The translations under genes were made by a program, and so were the position numbers. The notes under the pieces were generated by a model. It had not been told where the DNA came from, did no database searches, and worked only from the letters and a program-made list of their open reading frames with translations. 64,000 bases of DNA from Ooceraea biroi (Eukaryota; Arthropoda; Insecta; Hymenoptera; Formicidae): assembly GCF_003672135.1 (NCBI RefSeq), contig NC_039513.1, positions 7,316,833 through 7,380,832 on the forward strand, written 5' to 3'. The first letter of the stretch is position 1. The number at the start of each line of letters is the position of its first letter. Below are positions 49,801-63,981 of the stretch, piece by piece.

Positions 49801-50358
49801 AATGCTAGCACCTCTTTCAAAAGAACATATTATATATTCGACCGTTTGTAAATCAGGATTATCAATATCTTTGTTCAGTATTTTTATAAGCAGTTTTATC
49901 GTGCTTTTTATATTACTTTGTAGCATTTATATTGATTTATTTTACTGAATTATATTTTTCCATCGAATATCATATAAAATATTGCCAATATAACGTATCA
50001 ATATGACGACACGCGTGACCGGAATTTCAGGAGCTATGCGAGCTGTTAAAAAAAACGTATGCAATGTAAAACAATGTCATACGCATATAAAGGTAATACG
50101 ATACTTCAGTAAAATGCATTTTTTTATCTGTGCCAAATAATTCAAATAATAAATTACACATTTCTCTATATTATTTTTTATATTAATTACGAAAAATATA
50201 AATTGTACTCGTTATGTCAATAAAATAATACAACAAAGAAATCATAATATTATCATATAACATCGTAAATTAATGTAATGGAGATATATCTTTTTAACAA
50301 CTGTCAGTTTCATGATGATAATTATTCATAATTTATTCTTTTGGAACCGAGCTCGAGA

Positions 50359-53300
50359 AATGCATCATAATATTAAATCTGCATTCTTATTTATAAATAA
50401 ATAACAGTTGACATCTCTTATTCCAAATATCTGTGTTATATCCAAATATCAAAAAGCTGTGTTAGTGTGATCAAACCTTTATTAATTTATATTCAACAGC
50501 AAAAGTACAATAGGATTTATTCAGATTAAACTGATAACCCAAAGGAGAGAATGTAGTTGAATCGTGAATTATTAAATATTATATTGCAATTATTTAAATG
50601 ACAAGAAAATATGCTTTATTAATTTTTAATTGAGTAAACTAATTTTCAGATAGACGAACATATAAAATACATGACCTACATTTACTACATGACCCACGTG
50701 TAAGACATATTTTCGACTCACGTATCAGGTACCATGTTGAGGGGGTGATTGGGGTACTTTTCAATCTATAGTAGTAAGACGGCGCATTTAAAGTTGCAGA
50801 AAGAATAAATTTTTGAGACTGCAATTGTCTAATACGTAGAATTTAGAGTAAATTTTATGGCTTATTGATATTGCTAAATGTTGAACAAATAAATCGCAGC
50901 GCAAAACTCTAGTTATATTCCATTTACAGACAACAAAATCGTTTAACATTCGTCAATGATTTCATGAACAGTTTCAGACAAAAAATAAAATGGTCAACAC
51001 TAACACAATTGATAACAAGAAAAACGAAAAAAAGATAGGGGCTGGTGAAAAATTTATATACATATTATGTAATCTGTAAAAATTAGGACATACGAGCAAC
51101 GACGCGAATAAACATAATGAAAGAGGGGATTAAAGCTATACAATTATATATTCAATTTATTTCATATTGTCTGATACAAGGAAATTGCACATGGCTGTGC
51201 GCATGAAAAGATCATAACGAATATCGATATGCTTAATAAGTATATTATTGCTCGTGCCATATTTACTATCCCGGCATTAAGCACGATACTTCCTTTAAAG
51301 CTAACAGCAGAGTACAGCACGCAGGGAACGATATATTCAATGGGCGGGGTTTCAATGTTATAATCAACTCAATTTTATCGCAAACAAAAGACACCCCTTT
51401 ATTTTATTCTGTCGTATCTAAGTCGTTGTAGTCTTGCGGACAGTCTGCGTCATCGATCGCGGACGTTATAGATGCGCAGTTGTATAATTTTCTGCACTTC
51501 GACTTTTTAATGGCTGTGATTTCGCGTTGTTACAATCGAATAGGTTATATGGCATTTAAAAAACGCAGAATGGTGGCCCATATGACTGAACCTGTAGGTA
51601 CAAGAAAGGGTGCGTTATAATTTATTTTTGTGCGAATTTCGCATCGCATGCTCCATTCTGCGTCGAGACACGCAATCGAGTTCCTATTTGCAATGTGATG
51701 TAGTCGATATCTGATTTTTAATGATATAGACGATACTGTTTGTTTATCCCTAGAGCAAGCGTGATGGCAAACTATCTGACATATAAGGTGCATGCGAGAT
51801 TGAGAGTTGACTGCGCAAACAGTTCATTGTAAAAATGCATACGCTGTATGAAATGAATTTTGAGCGGCACTAACACGACGAGATGAATATATACTGTGTG
51901 TCGTACGTATAACGCACCTTGTTGTTAATTTTATTATTGTATTAATAAGTTCATACTCTTTTGATACTGTGGTGCGCGTCCACTGGAATTCATTATAAAT
52001 TTGAGTATATAATCTATGATTGTAAGCCGACTAAGCATCATTACATGATAATGTGTAGAAACATGTTATTTTTTTACTATTTAACAATAATAAATATAAT
52101 TGTTTTTTCTATGAATTTATCTTAATCCTATAAATATTTGAAATAAATTGACGGGAGAAAATTTTAAAGTAAAAAAATAAAATTTTCGAAGGTCATAAGT
52201 TAGAAAATTATTTATGTATTTATCCTATCATACAACTAATTATATTAATAAACCATTGCATTAAAATTTGTTACTCTTTTTATATAAATGCTATAAAATA
52301 ATAAACATAAATTCATAATTAGACGACTTATAATAAAAATATAATACACAAAAATAAATAAATAATATAGTACTTTGATAAAAAATTGAGAGATAATACA
52401 TGCTGATGCAAACTAAAACAATTAATCGAATTATGCATCTAGAAATAAAAATGAATATGTTGTACAAAAATGAACCTATTGTTTGATGAATATACACGAA
52501 ATTACGAAACAATGAAATACGAATAGTTGTAAATCAAAGGTATTTTTAAATCTAGATGTTACCATTAAAAAATGTTTTATGTCAGTACTTAGTATAAATG
52601 CTAAATTTAATATTACTCTGGCAGTCTAGATTATCAGTCAAGCACTGGTTTGTTCATGACAATTACATTTCATTAGTTCACTGAAATATTGTACACTATC
52701 TGTAATTCACTGTGAAACACGATCTACACTCATCTATCTTGAATAAACATCTCACAATAAATCGGTGGCATTATAATCTGCAATTGAAATATTCCCAGTG
52801 ACATCGATTTTGCACGTTTATTGCCACAGTATAATCAGGGATTATTTGAGCTATGCTGAGAATTGAGGTGAACTTAGTCATCAGAGAGAAAGAGAACAAT
52901 ACTCGGACAACGGACAAAAATAGTCTGGTTAGGTTGAGGAAAAATGCGTAAAATATCTTTCAAAGCTTAAGTTTAGCTCTTGAGAGAGAGACGTGTACGA
53001 AATATATATTATTTTTTAGGCCACCACTAAACAGCTCACAAAATAGTTTCGTTATATGTTTGCATAAATTAACTTCACACAGGGCTGTCAACTCATTCCC
53101 GCAGAATAGTTATACTTCGCGGGAAAATATAAAGTCCCGGTTGGTAAATCAAAAATTTCATTTTCGATTACTGCTGACAGGAGCGAGCATATCAGTCCAA
53201 TTTAAATGTTAATTTTAATGACAACATATTATTTGTTCCTATACGCAGTTATTTTGCATGTTCTGAATTCAACGCGCGTTAATCAAATTCACAACAGAAT

Positions 53301-56300
53301 CGTGTGTAACGTATACTTAAGCTGTATCTACACCATAATAAACTTAATTGAATACACACGCGTGCGCTCTCAGCCAATACCCATGTATCTCCTTACATAT
53401 ATATTCTGTTAATGAGATGAGGAAAATAAAATTCTGGTCTAACGTAGGCGCCAGAGACCTGAATTTTTTACCATAATTATTCGAGAGCTCGTAATGTAGA
53501 CAATCTTACGTAAAGAAAGATCGTATATGTGTTACAAATATCAGCATCGCGTTGAAATTTATTTCTTTGAAACATAGCTAGATCATATATTTATTTTCTT
53601 AATCACTCTCATACAAAATACGCGATAAATACTTATGAATAATCATCAATATGTAAATTTTCAGGGTATATATAGATTTTTTATATAAAGGATGGATCTG
53701 AGAATAACCATTGAAAACAAATCATATTTTGTAAAAAAAGAGCCTCATTTAAAGCAGAAAATATATAAAATAAAATGAGAGAATAATAAAATACTCCATA
53801 TTGTCATTTTAATTGATTTACCATAATACAGATGATCTTAACGGATAAAATTTATTATGTATGCAAAACTAAAGATCTGTATTTATTAATTTTCCAGTTG
53901 GGAATTTTCTAAAAATAATAGCAACAAATCATTAACCGCATACTATGTCTTTACTTTCAAGTATTTCGGCGTCAGTAATTCTCATTCTTTGTTTATTACA
54001 GAAAACGCTATTCTGAGATAAATAAATTACTGACCCAAGTAGGGATTCAGCACAATAAAGAGTATAGAAGTGGGAGCCCAGCGGCAATCCTAAAATTCTT
54101 TGTCTAATAAAGTTGCCGTAATAACACAATAAATAAAAGGAAGAACACGAGCTCGATTGCATCAGCTAACCAAATTAGCGACTGTAAATAGCGGTTTTTG
54201 AGATCTAGCTTACAAAGAAAGCATTGCAATAAATTTGGGGGTATTACATACGTTCGAAAAGCAGTACGAATTCTGAATATTTCGGAAATATCAAGAGGCA
54301 GAAGAACACGAGTGAAAGACAATAGCTGGTTCGTCGTCGAATGAGGTAGGTCAGCGGGGTGGGATGATCTGGATGAGGAATTACAGAGTCGAAAGCTTAG
54401 TATGAAAAGAACACTTGCAAGGCGTTGGATTATTTGGTACATTATCGTGCTTAGCTGCGGTATCCTGCAGCAATTCGAGAGTGATCGATGAGCGAGGTGT
54501 CTACAAAATTAACATTCAGGGAAAAGTACTCGCGACCGCAGACCATGTTTTATTGTTGCGATTCAACAGAACTGACTGAATAATATTCTTGCGACTCGGC
54601 ACTCTCTTTTTCGGAAAAATCTTCGCATATGTCCGCGGACAATACCATCTGACGACAAAATATCTCGACGTCCGGGCGATGACACTATGGAAAATCTTCA
54701 GCTTGGCTGAAGGTATATATCTTTTCAAAATTGAGTCTCGGTCGTATATATGAGAAAAAGCAGAAGACAACAAATGTAAGAAAACATGTGAATGTTTTAC
54801 AGTGGGATGGAGAACGGACTCAACACATCTACTATGCAGTCTTTCCGTTCCCGTGCCGTAACTTTCATCACAAATTGTAATAAGTGCTCTGGCTTTTCAA
54901 CCATTTACTAGATATTGATGATTTCAATATGTATTTAAGATCGACTCATTATTATTCCCCAATAGTGCACATCATCAAACGTAGTGATATTTCTGAATTA
55001 TTATCTTCTTCGTTCTTTCTAATTCACTAATGGGTTTTTAACTCCATTTAAGAGAAAATATTAAGTCTTCCGAAAGGCCTGACGTGACTCAATACATAAA
55101 GGAAGACAACAGATTAATAAAAAGGGAACACATTTAATCCTATAATCAGCAGATTTTATACAAATTATCCCCCAAGGTTTAATAGTCGACTGTGGCAAAA
55201 AGCTATTAAATAAGTCTTTATTTTTACCAATTTATTAAAATGTATCTTTATAATTAATATCTTCTTATTTCTTAAAAAAACTAGAATAATGCCAGTTTGC
55301 GTTAGATTTCGTGAATTAGGGAATTTCTACAGATTTATATCCTGGGTTGATTTATCTTCCAAAAAACATGAATCTTACACCACACTTAATAGAAATGTAT
55401 GAAAATTAATTTACTATATTATTAATAACAATCTTATAAAAAACACATGAGAAACGCAATATTTATCTTCTTTTAGTCTTGTATTTTTTAAATTGATCTT
55501 TCATAAAATTATGTATGAAATGGACAATAAAATCATATAGACTTTCCCTATTTTCATTCAAAGAAAGATAAACAAATTTAAGTTAAGAAATATATTATAA
55601 AAATAAAATTTATCAACATAATCCTTATGAATATACGATTTTTGATATAATCAATAATAGCTAAAATTAAGACATCAATTATAAAAATTAATAAAGTGTA
55701 TCAATTATGGTTTATGTTTTAATAATATTCGGGGTTCCCCATTTTCCCTTAATTCCTAAATAACACACTATTTTTACTCAAAGATGAAGAAAAGAGAAAA
55801 AAAATTTTTTATATTGCTTTATTTAATCATTTCTCAGAATATACCAATTTTTTTATTACCAATATTATTTTTCTGTTTAATTCATATGAGAAAATATTCT
55901 CATGATATATCATAAGATTGATGGAAAATCAAAACTAAGATAATACTCTCAATTAAAAATTTGTTATTTTTCAACTGTTTTCTAACAGAAATATCTATAA
56001 ATAGATTTCTAAAGATATTATATTTAATAATTCAGAATTGTTAATAAAAATAAGTAATACAAATAAGTGTTAGTAAGTGGTAATATTATCCTCTACATGA
56101 AGTATTTTATAAAAGGAGATTACGACGGGATACAGAAAAATAATGAGAAAGGATACAATCGTTCTAAGATAGTAAGTAGTTAACACTCGAATATCGTTAA
56201 AATTGCCCGGAACAAGTTCGAATATCGGTGCAAGTAGTTAACGATAAGCAGAAACTAAAAATTATAAACATATTATATAATATTTCATAAGTAACAACAC

Positions 56301-59300
56301 AACTGAAAAAAGGCAACAACTGAACCAACAATGAAATTAAGAAAATAGTTAAAAGCTATAAAGGAATAAATAATTGTACGGAAGGGGGACTTTCGATCAA
56401 CGTTTTACACGGGATAGATGGAGAGCGAACTATTTATTACAATATGCATGCAGTGCTACCCTTTCGGACGCGAGCCTGCACAGTATTTGTTGAACGGAAT
56501 TCGTTACATGAAGTAACTAAACAAGATAATCGAAGAGCGGAAATCGTCTTACTTCGAATAATCCTCTGTTAACGACGGGAGGGAAACATTGGGTTGAAAA
56601 ATATAACACCACATTGGTATAAAGTTGGGACGTGTAGGAACAATTGGGATATCAACTTACATCCGACTTACGGGATATGGGGTCGGGTAGATTTCTTGCG
56701 GGCGCTCGGTCGAGTGGCAGGTCCGAGACTTTCTCTTTTGTAATTATTGTTCGTCGTATACAAATTGATCGTTTATACAAATTTTTTTTTTATAGTACAT
56801 TTCGTTTCGCTGTGGTTAACGTCAACGCGTGGCGAGCTCATAATACGAGTATTTATGTATGAGCCCGCTTACAGAGAGAGGGTTATACACTAGATATGTT
56901 GACACGAAAGGTGGTCCAATAAGCATCACAAACGAAGTAATCTGCAGAGCGAGCACTATATGAAGGGACCGCCGTGCATGCCAGAGACAACAGGAGCTGC
57001 AAAACAGGAGCGTACGTCTCAGTCCATCCGTCGGGTGATGAACATGCACGTCTTTGTTGAATCGTGCCTTTACTGTTGCACTGCTCCATGCGAGTCGTTG
57101 ATTCACCACCGGCCACACCGACTCTCTGGTTAAATCGGAAATAACGTTAGCCTCGATTCAGGAGCTAGACAATCTAGATGCATCTCAGATCATGCGAGAA
57201 ACACTTCATTACAGAGGAGGCGAAATATAACAGAGAATCGCAATCATACGTAATCACGAAAGACCATTTCGATGACATCTAGACGGGACTGAAACTTATT
57301 TGTATACATATTGAACTCTCAAATCTACATATGGAAATATACGCTCGAGAAAAAAGAATTTCTATCGAGAACAATAGACGAAAATACTGAGATAATTAAT
57401 ACATCAAATTGTCATGATATCAAGAAACCAGGTTGAAATGGAATAGAAAAAATGATGAAAGCACACTAATGTTGGCGAATGAGTTTAAAGCAAATATTTA
57501 TCTGATCGAAATAAACGATACATTAGCATATGGACAAAATGTCTTTCTGAGTGAATTATATTGTGATATGAAAGAAGTGCATTATAAACTCGAGAATAAA
57601 ATGAATTGAAAATATATAAAGATTAGAGCAATCACCATCTTCTGTAGCCATACAAAGTTGAATAGAGCATTAGAGTGCACTTACATATAATAGATCGACT
57701 TTTCTCTAATAACATAATTCGATAGGGCTTACTTTATATGCCTTACTTCACCGAGGAAAACTAATAGTTATTAACATTAAATTAAGAAATAATTTGCCAT
57801 ATTACTATATCGATGGGTGTCATACTATCATTTATATCATTAAATTACCATAACATTACTGGTTAAAATAGCTCATACATAACGTAGAGGTTTGTTCTCA
57901 CAGACTCTAAACTCGCGTAAATCATAGAAATGAGAGATGCCTTTATAATCTTCTTCTCCATTTAACGTTTATTCTTTACTTATTCGTAGCAGTCACAGAG
58001 GAATAACAATATTAGTTATACGTGTACGGGGAACAACAAGGATTTACCCCAAACATAACATATATCTCAAATTTTAACAAACGGCGAGCAGGCAAGGTCT
58101 ATAATATTATTTATTCGCTACATTCATGTTTATATAAGATTCAAGAAAAGCAGTAAAAGTCTTCCTGAGAAAAGCGCGAGTTTTACTATCAGTATTCAAT
58201 TTATTTATTCAAATCTTTCAAACGCAGCAGAGAAAACTTCTAATAACATCTATTGTGTAATATTTTTCGACTCAAAGATCTCTGCGTGAAAAACTGCATT
58301 TGTGAAAGCTCGATTTGAAAAGATTTTCATAAATCTACTAACTTCTGCCCTGCAGGCGATAATTATATACTCAACCCTGCGGCAACGTTATTTAAAAAGA
58401 TTTCATTGTATATATAGTATACCAACATACTTAAGTGCACTGGAAGATTGCTCGAATACGTCACGTATACTCAATATTGAAACATTTCTAATATTTAAGA
58501 GGAACAAGTGTATATCGCCTTTGAAGGATAAAATGCAATCTAATTTATGTATCTGGGAGTATTTAACTCGTCTGCCGGGCGTTATTACATAATCATAACG
58601 CAACGATTTCTCAGCCAGTATTGCGGAGCAACCCGCCTCGCATTTTCTGTCTTCATGTCTTGAAGTTGCTACAGCGCCACATTATGCGTGGTGTCATATT
58701 ATGCCGTGGCGAGCCAATTAGAAAGAATTCTCGCGGCGTGTACGTATATCGCGTTTATATCTATTGTTGCAAGTGATTAGGTTCTTATCTCTGCACTACT
58801 AAGTCCGATGCTAATTTCCCTCTACATCCTTGATGTTTATCTAGTCAAATTAACTCTACAGGCCTGCTATATCTGGGTCCCGGCATTGCAACAAATGAGA
58901 GAGGATTGCTTATCCTGGTTGCCCCTCTCTCCCGGCTCTTCCCTTTTGATTTGTGTTTCGGAGAAAGATCTCGGGGTGAAGTTCTTTTTTTTAGAAAAGA
59001 AAAGCAATAAGTTATTGTTTTTTTACCACATAACTCGCTGCCATCGTGCCATCAAGAGAAAGAACACTAGTAAGGGAGATTGAATCAGCATAAGGACTGT
59101 ATGTGCTCGAAGTTAATGTTCGTTTGTTTTCATTCAGAAACACGCGAGGTCACACTGTTCAAACGCACCGCCGCATTTGTCTGGTTGCGACTCGGCGAGT
59201 ATCAAACGCATGTTTGAATAGGATTATATTGTTTTTTCTTGATGTCAACTCAACGTTCGCCATAATCTTCATTTTAACGCAGAGCGAATTATGACTATGT

Positions 59301-59538
59301 CTATGAACAAAATTATAATAGCGAAATTATTGCGCACTAAATCTCGGGACAGACAAGAAGCCTCAAAACAAACAACAGTATAAATTAATCTGCGGGAGGT
59401 AGTGAGTTAAAATATACAGTTTTAGGAATGTGGTGGAAACACTGATGACTATCGTTATCAAGACTGATTGTCGATAGGAGATTTAAGTTAATTGCCTGCG
59501 TGCTAATCCTCAAGAGAGAAGATCCAGCATGATCGAGC
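50359..59538. other. Long gene desert
   Basis: Over 9 kb of mostly AT-rich DNA without a recognisable exon. The hydrophobic minus-strand frames at 53932-54442 (112 and 76 residues, different frames) lack family motifs. Frames at 56822-57118, 58302-58603 and 58808-59294 also match nothing known. Given the lone EGF exon to the left, this may be intron or the 5' flank of that gene. Confidence 0.4.
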
Positions 59539-59638
59539 NNNNNNNNNNNNNNNNNNNNNNNNNNNNNNNNNNNNNNNNNNNNNNNNNNNNNNNNNNNNNN
59601 NNNNNNNNNNNNNNNNNNNNNNNNNNNNNNNNNNNNNN
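59539..59638. other. Assembly gap, 100 N
   Basis: Exactly 100 N, a placeholder gap. It is followed at once by CpG-rich sequence and a short (TC)n run at 59689-59705. Confidence 0.99.
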
Positions 59639-60190
59639 AAAACAATAAACGAGGGAAAAGAATCACGACGGAGAAAACCGACGAATTCCCTCTCTCTCTC
59701 TCTCTTCCTCTCGCTCCGTCTACTCTCGCGGTAGCGGCGGGACGCGTAATTGACAACGCGAGAGAGGTAATGAAGGAACTCCAATGTGGTTCGTACGTTC
59801 AATCGCCATTGTCACTGCCGAACTAGATCTCCACGAGTGGTGGTAGAGCGAGCGAGAGAGGCAAGATCGCATTTATTATTCGGCCGCGTGCTCAACGTCG
59901 CTCGCAGAAACAATGGGAAAACGAGAGCCAGGCGATGCGGGACCGGCAGGCTGGAGCACCACTCTGGGCTGTCGATCTCGCGTTCGCTTAAAGGACCCCT
60001 CCGTCGATCGCGCACGCATTATTGCCGTGTGCAATACCGTCGATTGCATTTCGGCACATTCCGCACGCGAGCGATAATCGATAGGGAAGGTCGATCGCAT
60101 CGCGTGGACGTCCGGCGACGTGCCGCAGCTCCGGGAAGTCGCCTCTCTCTCATTTCTCTCGTTTCCCTATATCGTCTATTACATAATATA
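59639..60190. promoter_or_regulatory. CpG-rich block, possible promoter
   Basis: High CpG density with frames open on both strands (139 residues plus, 86 minus), none resembling a known protein. Such blocks in this window fit promoters or leader exons. It could serve the minus-strand gene carrying the EGF exon, 17 kb away, but no transcript start or splice site ties them together. Confidence 0.25.
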
Positions 60191-60901
60191 ACAGCTATTC
60201 TGTGATTGTCAATACTCACTCTAACGTATAATGAATTTACGACTGGGCAAAGGGAAGAACAAACGGAGATCCGTCCCATCGGTTTCCCAATTCCCCAAGT
60301 TCTCCTTGCAGCATTCTTAAATGTACTTTTCGAGTTTGATTATCAAGAGGTATTGCATTTCCGAATGGTGAACATTGCTTTACCACGTACAGGATACAGC
60401 AAATTAATTGAGCCAATTAATTAGGACGATTGTAAGAGACAATTAGATACTAATAGATACTAATCTAACGTTGGACTAGTTCAGCCTCCATCTCCGGAGA
60501 AACGGCTAAAAGAATTGCGTCTGAAGGCTCACTTGGCACGTTCTTCAACGTACATATCGTTGTGCACAATCAAGCGTTCTATAATCCCTTCCATGAGCTC
60601 TCAATTCCTCCATCTGTGCGAGGCTTGTCTTGCGAGCCAATTAAGCCGCCAATTAGTTTAATAATTAGCGAATTAATTAATATGCCACGCGACAGGCGGA
60701 CGGGTCGGCTCACGAAGACAATGGCGAGCGAGATCATTCCCGAGGTTGACGTGCCGTCGGGGACCGTCGATTCCGCGTTCCCTGATTAAAGACTTCCGCG
60801 CGTATCAGGGAATCCCGAAGGATCAGAGCGGTTGAGATTCCTTTGAAGTTCGAGGATTGATTCGCCTCGTCGCGGGCACGGATACTGCAGGATACGGGGC
60901 T

Positions 60902-60970
60902 TCCTTATTCGCCGCGCCGCTGATCAAATGCAAAGCCGATACTTTGAATTTTATTCTGCCCCGTATCCGG
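60902..60970 (+). repeat. Diverged duplicate, copy 1 (25-bp identical core)
   Basis: TCCTTATTC is followed 16 bp later by a core at 60918-60942 containing GCTGATCAAATGCAAAGCCG. The same arrangement occurs at 61541-61610. Flanks beyond the core are only partly alike. Confidence 0.8.
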
Positions 60971-61540
60971 GTGAGAGTCTAATTCTGCCTTCGCTTCCCT
61001 CCCTACGTTCACCTCTCGCTAAAATAGTTTCATCACCGCATACCGATTATTTCGAGTAAGTCATCGTTATTGGCGCCGTCAGTGTCTTCAGCAAGCAATA
61101 TGATAATTTGACGACGTTTTTCCCTAACTGTTTGACTCGCCTTGAAGCTAGGAGAACCTAGCAATCATCCAATTATTTTTAAGAATGAAAAACATTTCGA
61201 GCTGCTGTTGCCGAACGAACGTGTAGTTTTGTAGCTCTTGTTTTTTTTTCTCGCGATTACTATTCTAATGTAAATTAATTTTATAAGAATTGTAACTCTC
61301 TTTCTCTCTCTATTCGTTTTGAATTATTATACAATCACGCTATTCCTCAGAGATTTCATAATGGGGGAAGCTAAAATGGCTTTATTGACATGGCTATTAT
61401 GAATAATTTACGATTCGGAATGCTATCATTTATTCCCCGTGTAATATTATTTCTCAGTATGCGCGGCTCGCAGCTGTGCGAACTTACAATTCAGGCTTAC
61501 GAGCGCAACAGCTTCCGATGCATAGAACGCGGCCAAGTTT

Positions 61541-61610
61541 TCCTTATTCATCGCACGCTGATCAAATGCAAAGCCGATACCTCGAGTTCCATTCCATTCC
61601 GCGCGTTTTA
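61541..61610 (+). repeat. Diverged duplicate, copy 2 (25-bp identical core)
   Basis: TCCTTATTC is followed by the core at 61556-61580, identical to 60918-60942 over 25 bp while adjacent bases have diverged. Confidence 0.8.
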
Positions 61611-63643
61611 CACCGTGGCGAGCAAAAAGTTTCGACGATTCATCTCGCCCCTCGTTTCCCGGCTCCTTACGAGTAACGGCAAAAATCGCATCTGTCCTTT
61701 ATCTTTCGACACGACTCATCGATAACGCTTACAAACTTTAACGTAAGGAGTACAACTTGAAAGAATATCAGATAGAAAGTAACAAGAACATACTTTGCGC
61801 AGCAAATTTCAGCATCATAGCCACGAGAAATCACGAAGGTGTACTTTACGTTATTCGAAATTACACGCAATTCTGATAACGGAAATCGCGTGCTGCGCCG
61901 GTATCACTGCGATATTCCGGTCGTCGGGAATAAACTAGCTCGGCGCAACGACCGGCGCGGGCCGCGCATTATTGTTCGGCCCTTTGTGTCGTTAATTTTT
62001 CTCCAGCTGTGGGACGCCGGCTGCAGTTCTAGCTGTCGCGTGCAACAGTTTCAGCGGTATACGCCGATATCCGGCGGAGGTTTTCGGAGATTCGCGGCCG
62101 ATTCGTGCGGCAAGCGCGACAAACCGTCCGCGTCGCGCCGCGCGCGTGGTCGGCCGCCGTTAATCGCGTTATTTGGTCGCTAATTAAGCGCGCGCGATAA
62201 ATGTGCCGGCACGAGGAGGGCAACGCGTATATCTGCTCGTTCGCCACATCGACACATCGATACGCTTTACGACTCTTTTTTGCCGCCCCTTGGACCGGAG
62301 AGGGAGCAACGGTCGCGAGTGAGCGTATTTCTGCTCGTTTGCTCTTTCACACTTTCCGTTTTTTTTCTTTGTCCTCCTTCTTTCTCTTTCTCTCTTCCGC
62401 TCGGAGGGACAGTTATATCGCCAAGTCGAGAGTTGGCGGAATAAATTTCGAGTTAAACGGACTTACGTGCATGACGATTTATGAAAAGCCTGCGGAGCGC
62501 GCGCGGCACGTTTCGTTTTGCGGTAAAATTTGGGAAATTTCTTGCGGTATGTTAACAGCAGGTGCGTCCACAGCAAATTAATTCCGACTATGTCGCTTTG
62601 TTCGATACGCGGCGATCCGTCCCGCTGAGAATTATTTATTCGCGCGAGAACTCTGGGAATAGCGGCCACGTTTTCACGAGCGTAATTCGAGTCGTCGTTC
62701 TTTCGTAACGAGACTATTAACCTCATTAACTTTCGAGGTGCATAAGCTTCCCTGCTAGCTTCTCGTGCTTTTGTGAATCGTCAGTTAAATTCTTAGCTTT
62801 GAAATAACTCATTATGCAGCCGACGAAATCAAGCAGCGCGAAAATTACACACGAATTTATGAAATGTTCCATTACGTTATATTGCACGTGTGCGTATTAT
62901 TTAATTCGACGGTGAAATGTACGAAAACGAATAGCAAATTGAGTGAATGGAACACTTGCGTGACATGAACATTCGATGTAGAACGAAACCGCGATACCGG
63001 TTGTCGTTAATTGCTTGCATTTAATTTTGATTGTTCGTTTATTCATGAAAATCGATCATTCGTCGCACTTTTAATTAGTATTGTACAATCAGCTGGTAAA
63101 TAACGACGATATGAAATTTAAAAATAACACAGTGCACGCAATTATCACGTGCTCAATTATTACACCGCAATTAGTAATACCTCTCCAATTTTGTTTTATG
63201 TACACATTGAAGGTAAACGCGTTTATGTAACTTCAGGATGTATTAAGACTCGTGTTATTACATTCCGTTACTATTTTTGCTTTTCACAAAACACGCTCGA
63301 TCTTTGGAATCACTGTATTTTGAGATAAAAGCGAGTTACAGATCTGTCGCATCGGAATTGTCGCGTAACGAGAAATTATACAGGGACCAAGATCCACCTA
63401 CGATCAAATACACAATTATATACGGGGGCTCGTAATATCGTGCGTAATCCTGCTTCTGACAACACGACATTAAGGGGGGAGCCTGCTTTAGAACGTTGAA
63501 AATAAGGTATAATTTTACGAATTGTTTTTGGAGAAACTATACAGCGGATCATTATAAAACTTTGATGCATTTATTAGTACATGTTTAAAGATAAAAAAAT
63601 TATTTTTTGATTTGAATATATCGCCTGTAGAGGTCGTCCTGGA

Positions 63644-63981
63644 GGCATTGTAAATTGGTGAGCATTCTCCTGCCTCCAAATTTCATCCAAACTGAAAAAT
63701 TGAAATATTTTCTCGTTATTTATGAATTCCCATCGTCGATGAACCTTTAATATTCATAAAAACATTAAGTTAAACAATTACTTTTGCATGAAAAAGTTCA
63801 ACAACTTTGCCTAAAAATCGTACTTTTGTGTTCTAAGCTCCACCATTTTGGCACTTTTCAACTTTTTTCTTCTCTCTTTGGTTCATCGACGATGGGAATT
63901 CATAAATAACGAGAAGATATTTCAATTTTTCAGTTTAGACGAAATTTGGAGGCAGGAGAATGCTCACCAATTTGCAATGCC
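63644..63981. repeat. 338-bp inverted-repeat (foldback) element
   Basis: The arms 63644-63745 and 63880-63981 are inverted copies of 102 bp with only a few mismatches. They begin GGCATTG(T/C)AAATTGGTGAGC at the outer ends and finish CATCGTCGATGAACC at the inner ends. The 134-bp loop has no coding frame of note. The right outer end lies 19 bp from the end of the window, so outer flanks and any target duplication are only partly visible. Confidence 0.9.

Larger units (their letters stand above)
48961..50358. repeat. Pair of about 90-bp near-identical inverted repeats enclosing 1.2 kb
   Basis: The arms 48961-49050 and 50270-50358 are inverted copies differing at one or two bases. They begin TCTCGAGCTC and run through GAATAAATTATGAATAATTA to the inner end at ATGTAATG/CATTACAT. 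The enclosed 1.2 kb has no transposase. It contains a (GCGAC)n and an (AG)n microsatellite. No target duplication is evident outside the arms. This is either a non-autonomous element or a recent inverted duplication. Confidence 0.85.
60191..63643. other. CpG-rich non-coding stretch at right end
   Basis: No exon recognised. A diverged duplication shares a 25-bp identical core at 60918-60942 and 61556-61580. Further CpG-rich sequence lies at 60590-61000 and 61900-62560. Frames there (for example 61839-62183 and 62201-62581) are Arg/Ser-rich by composition only. Confidence 0.4.

Noticed and set aside
53932..54442. Hydrophobic minus-strand frames that might be a chemoreceptor pseudogene
   Set aside because: The two frames are offset. 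Apart from a loose CYYGNF string there is no conserved receptor motif or plausible splice structure.
59385..60279. Several 70-140 codon frames on both strands around the third gap
   Set aside because: Some run through the N placeholder, and all are Arg/Ser-rich by composition of a CpG-rich block with no known motif.
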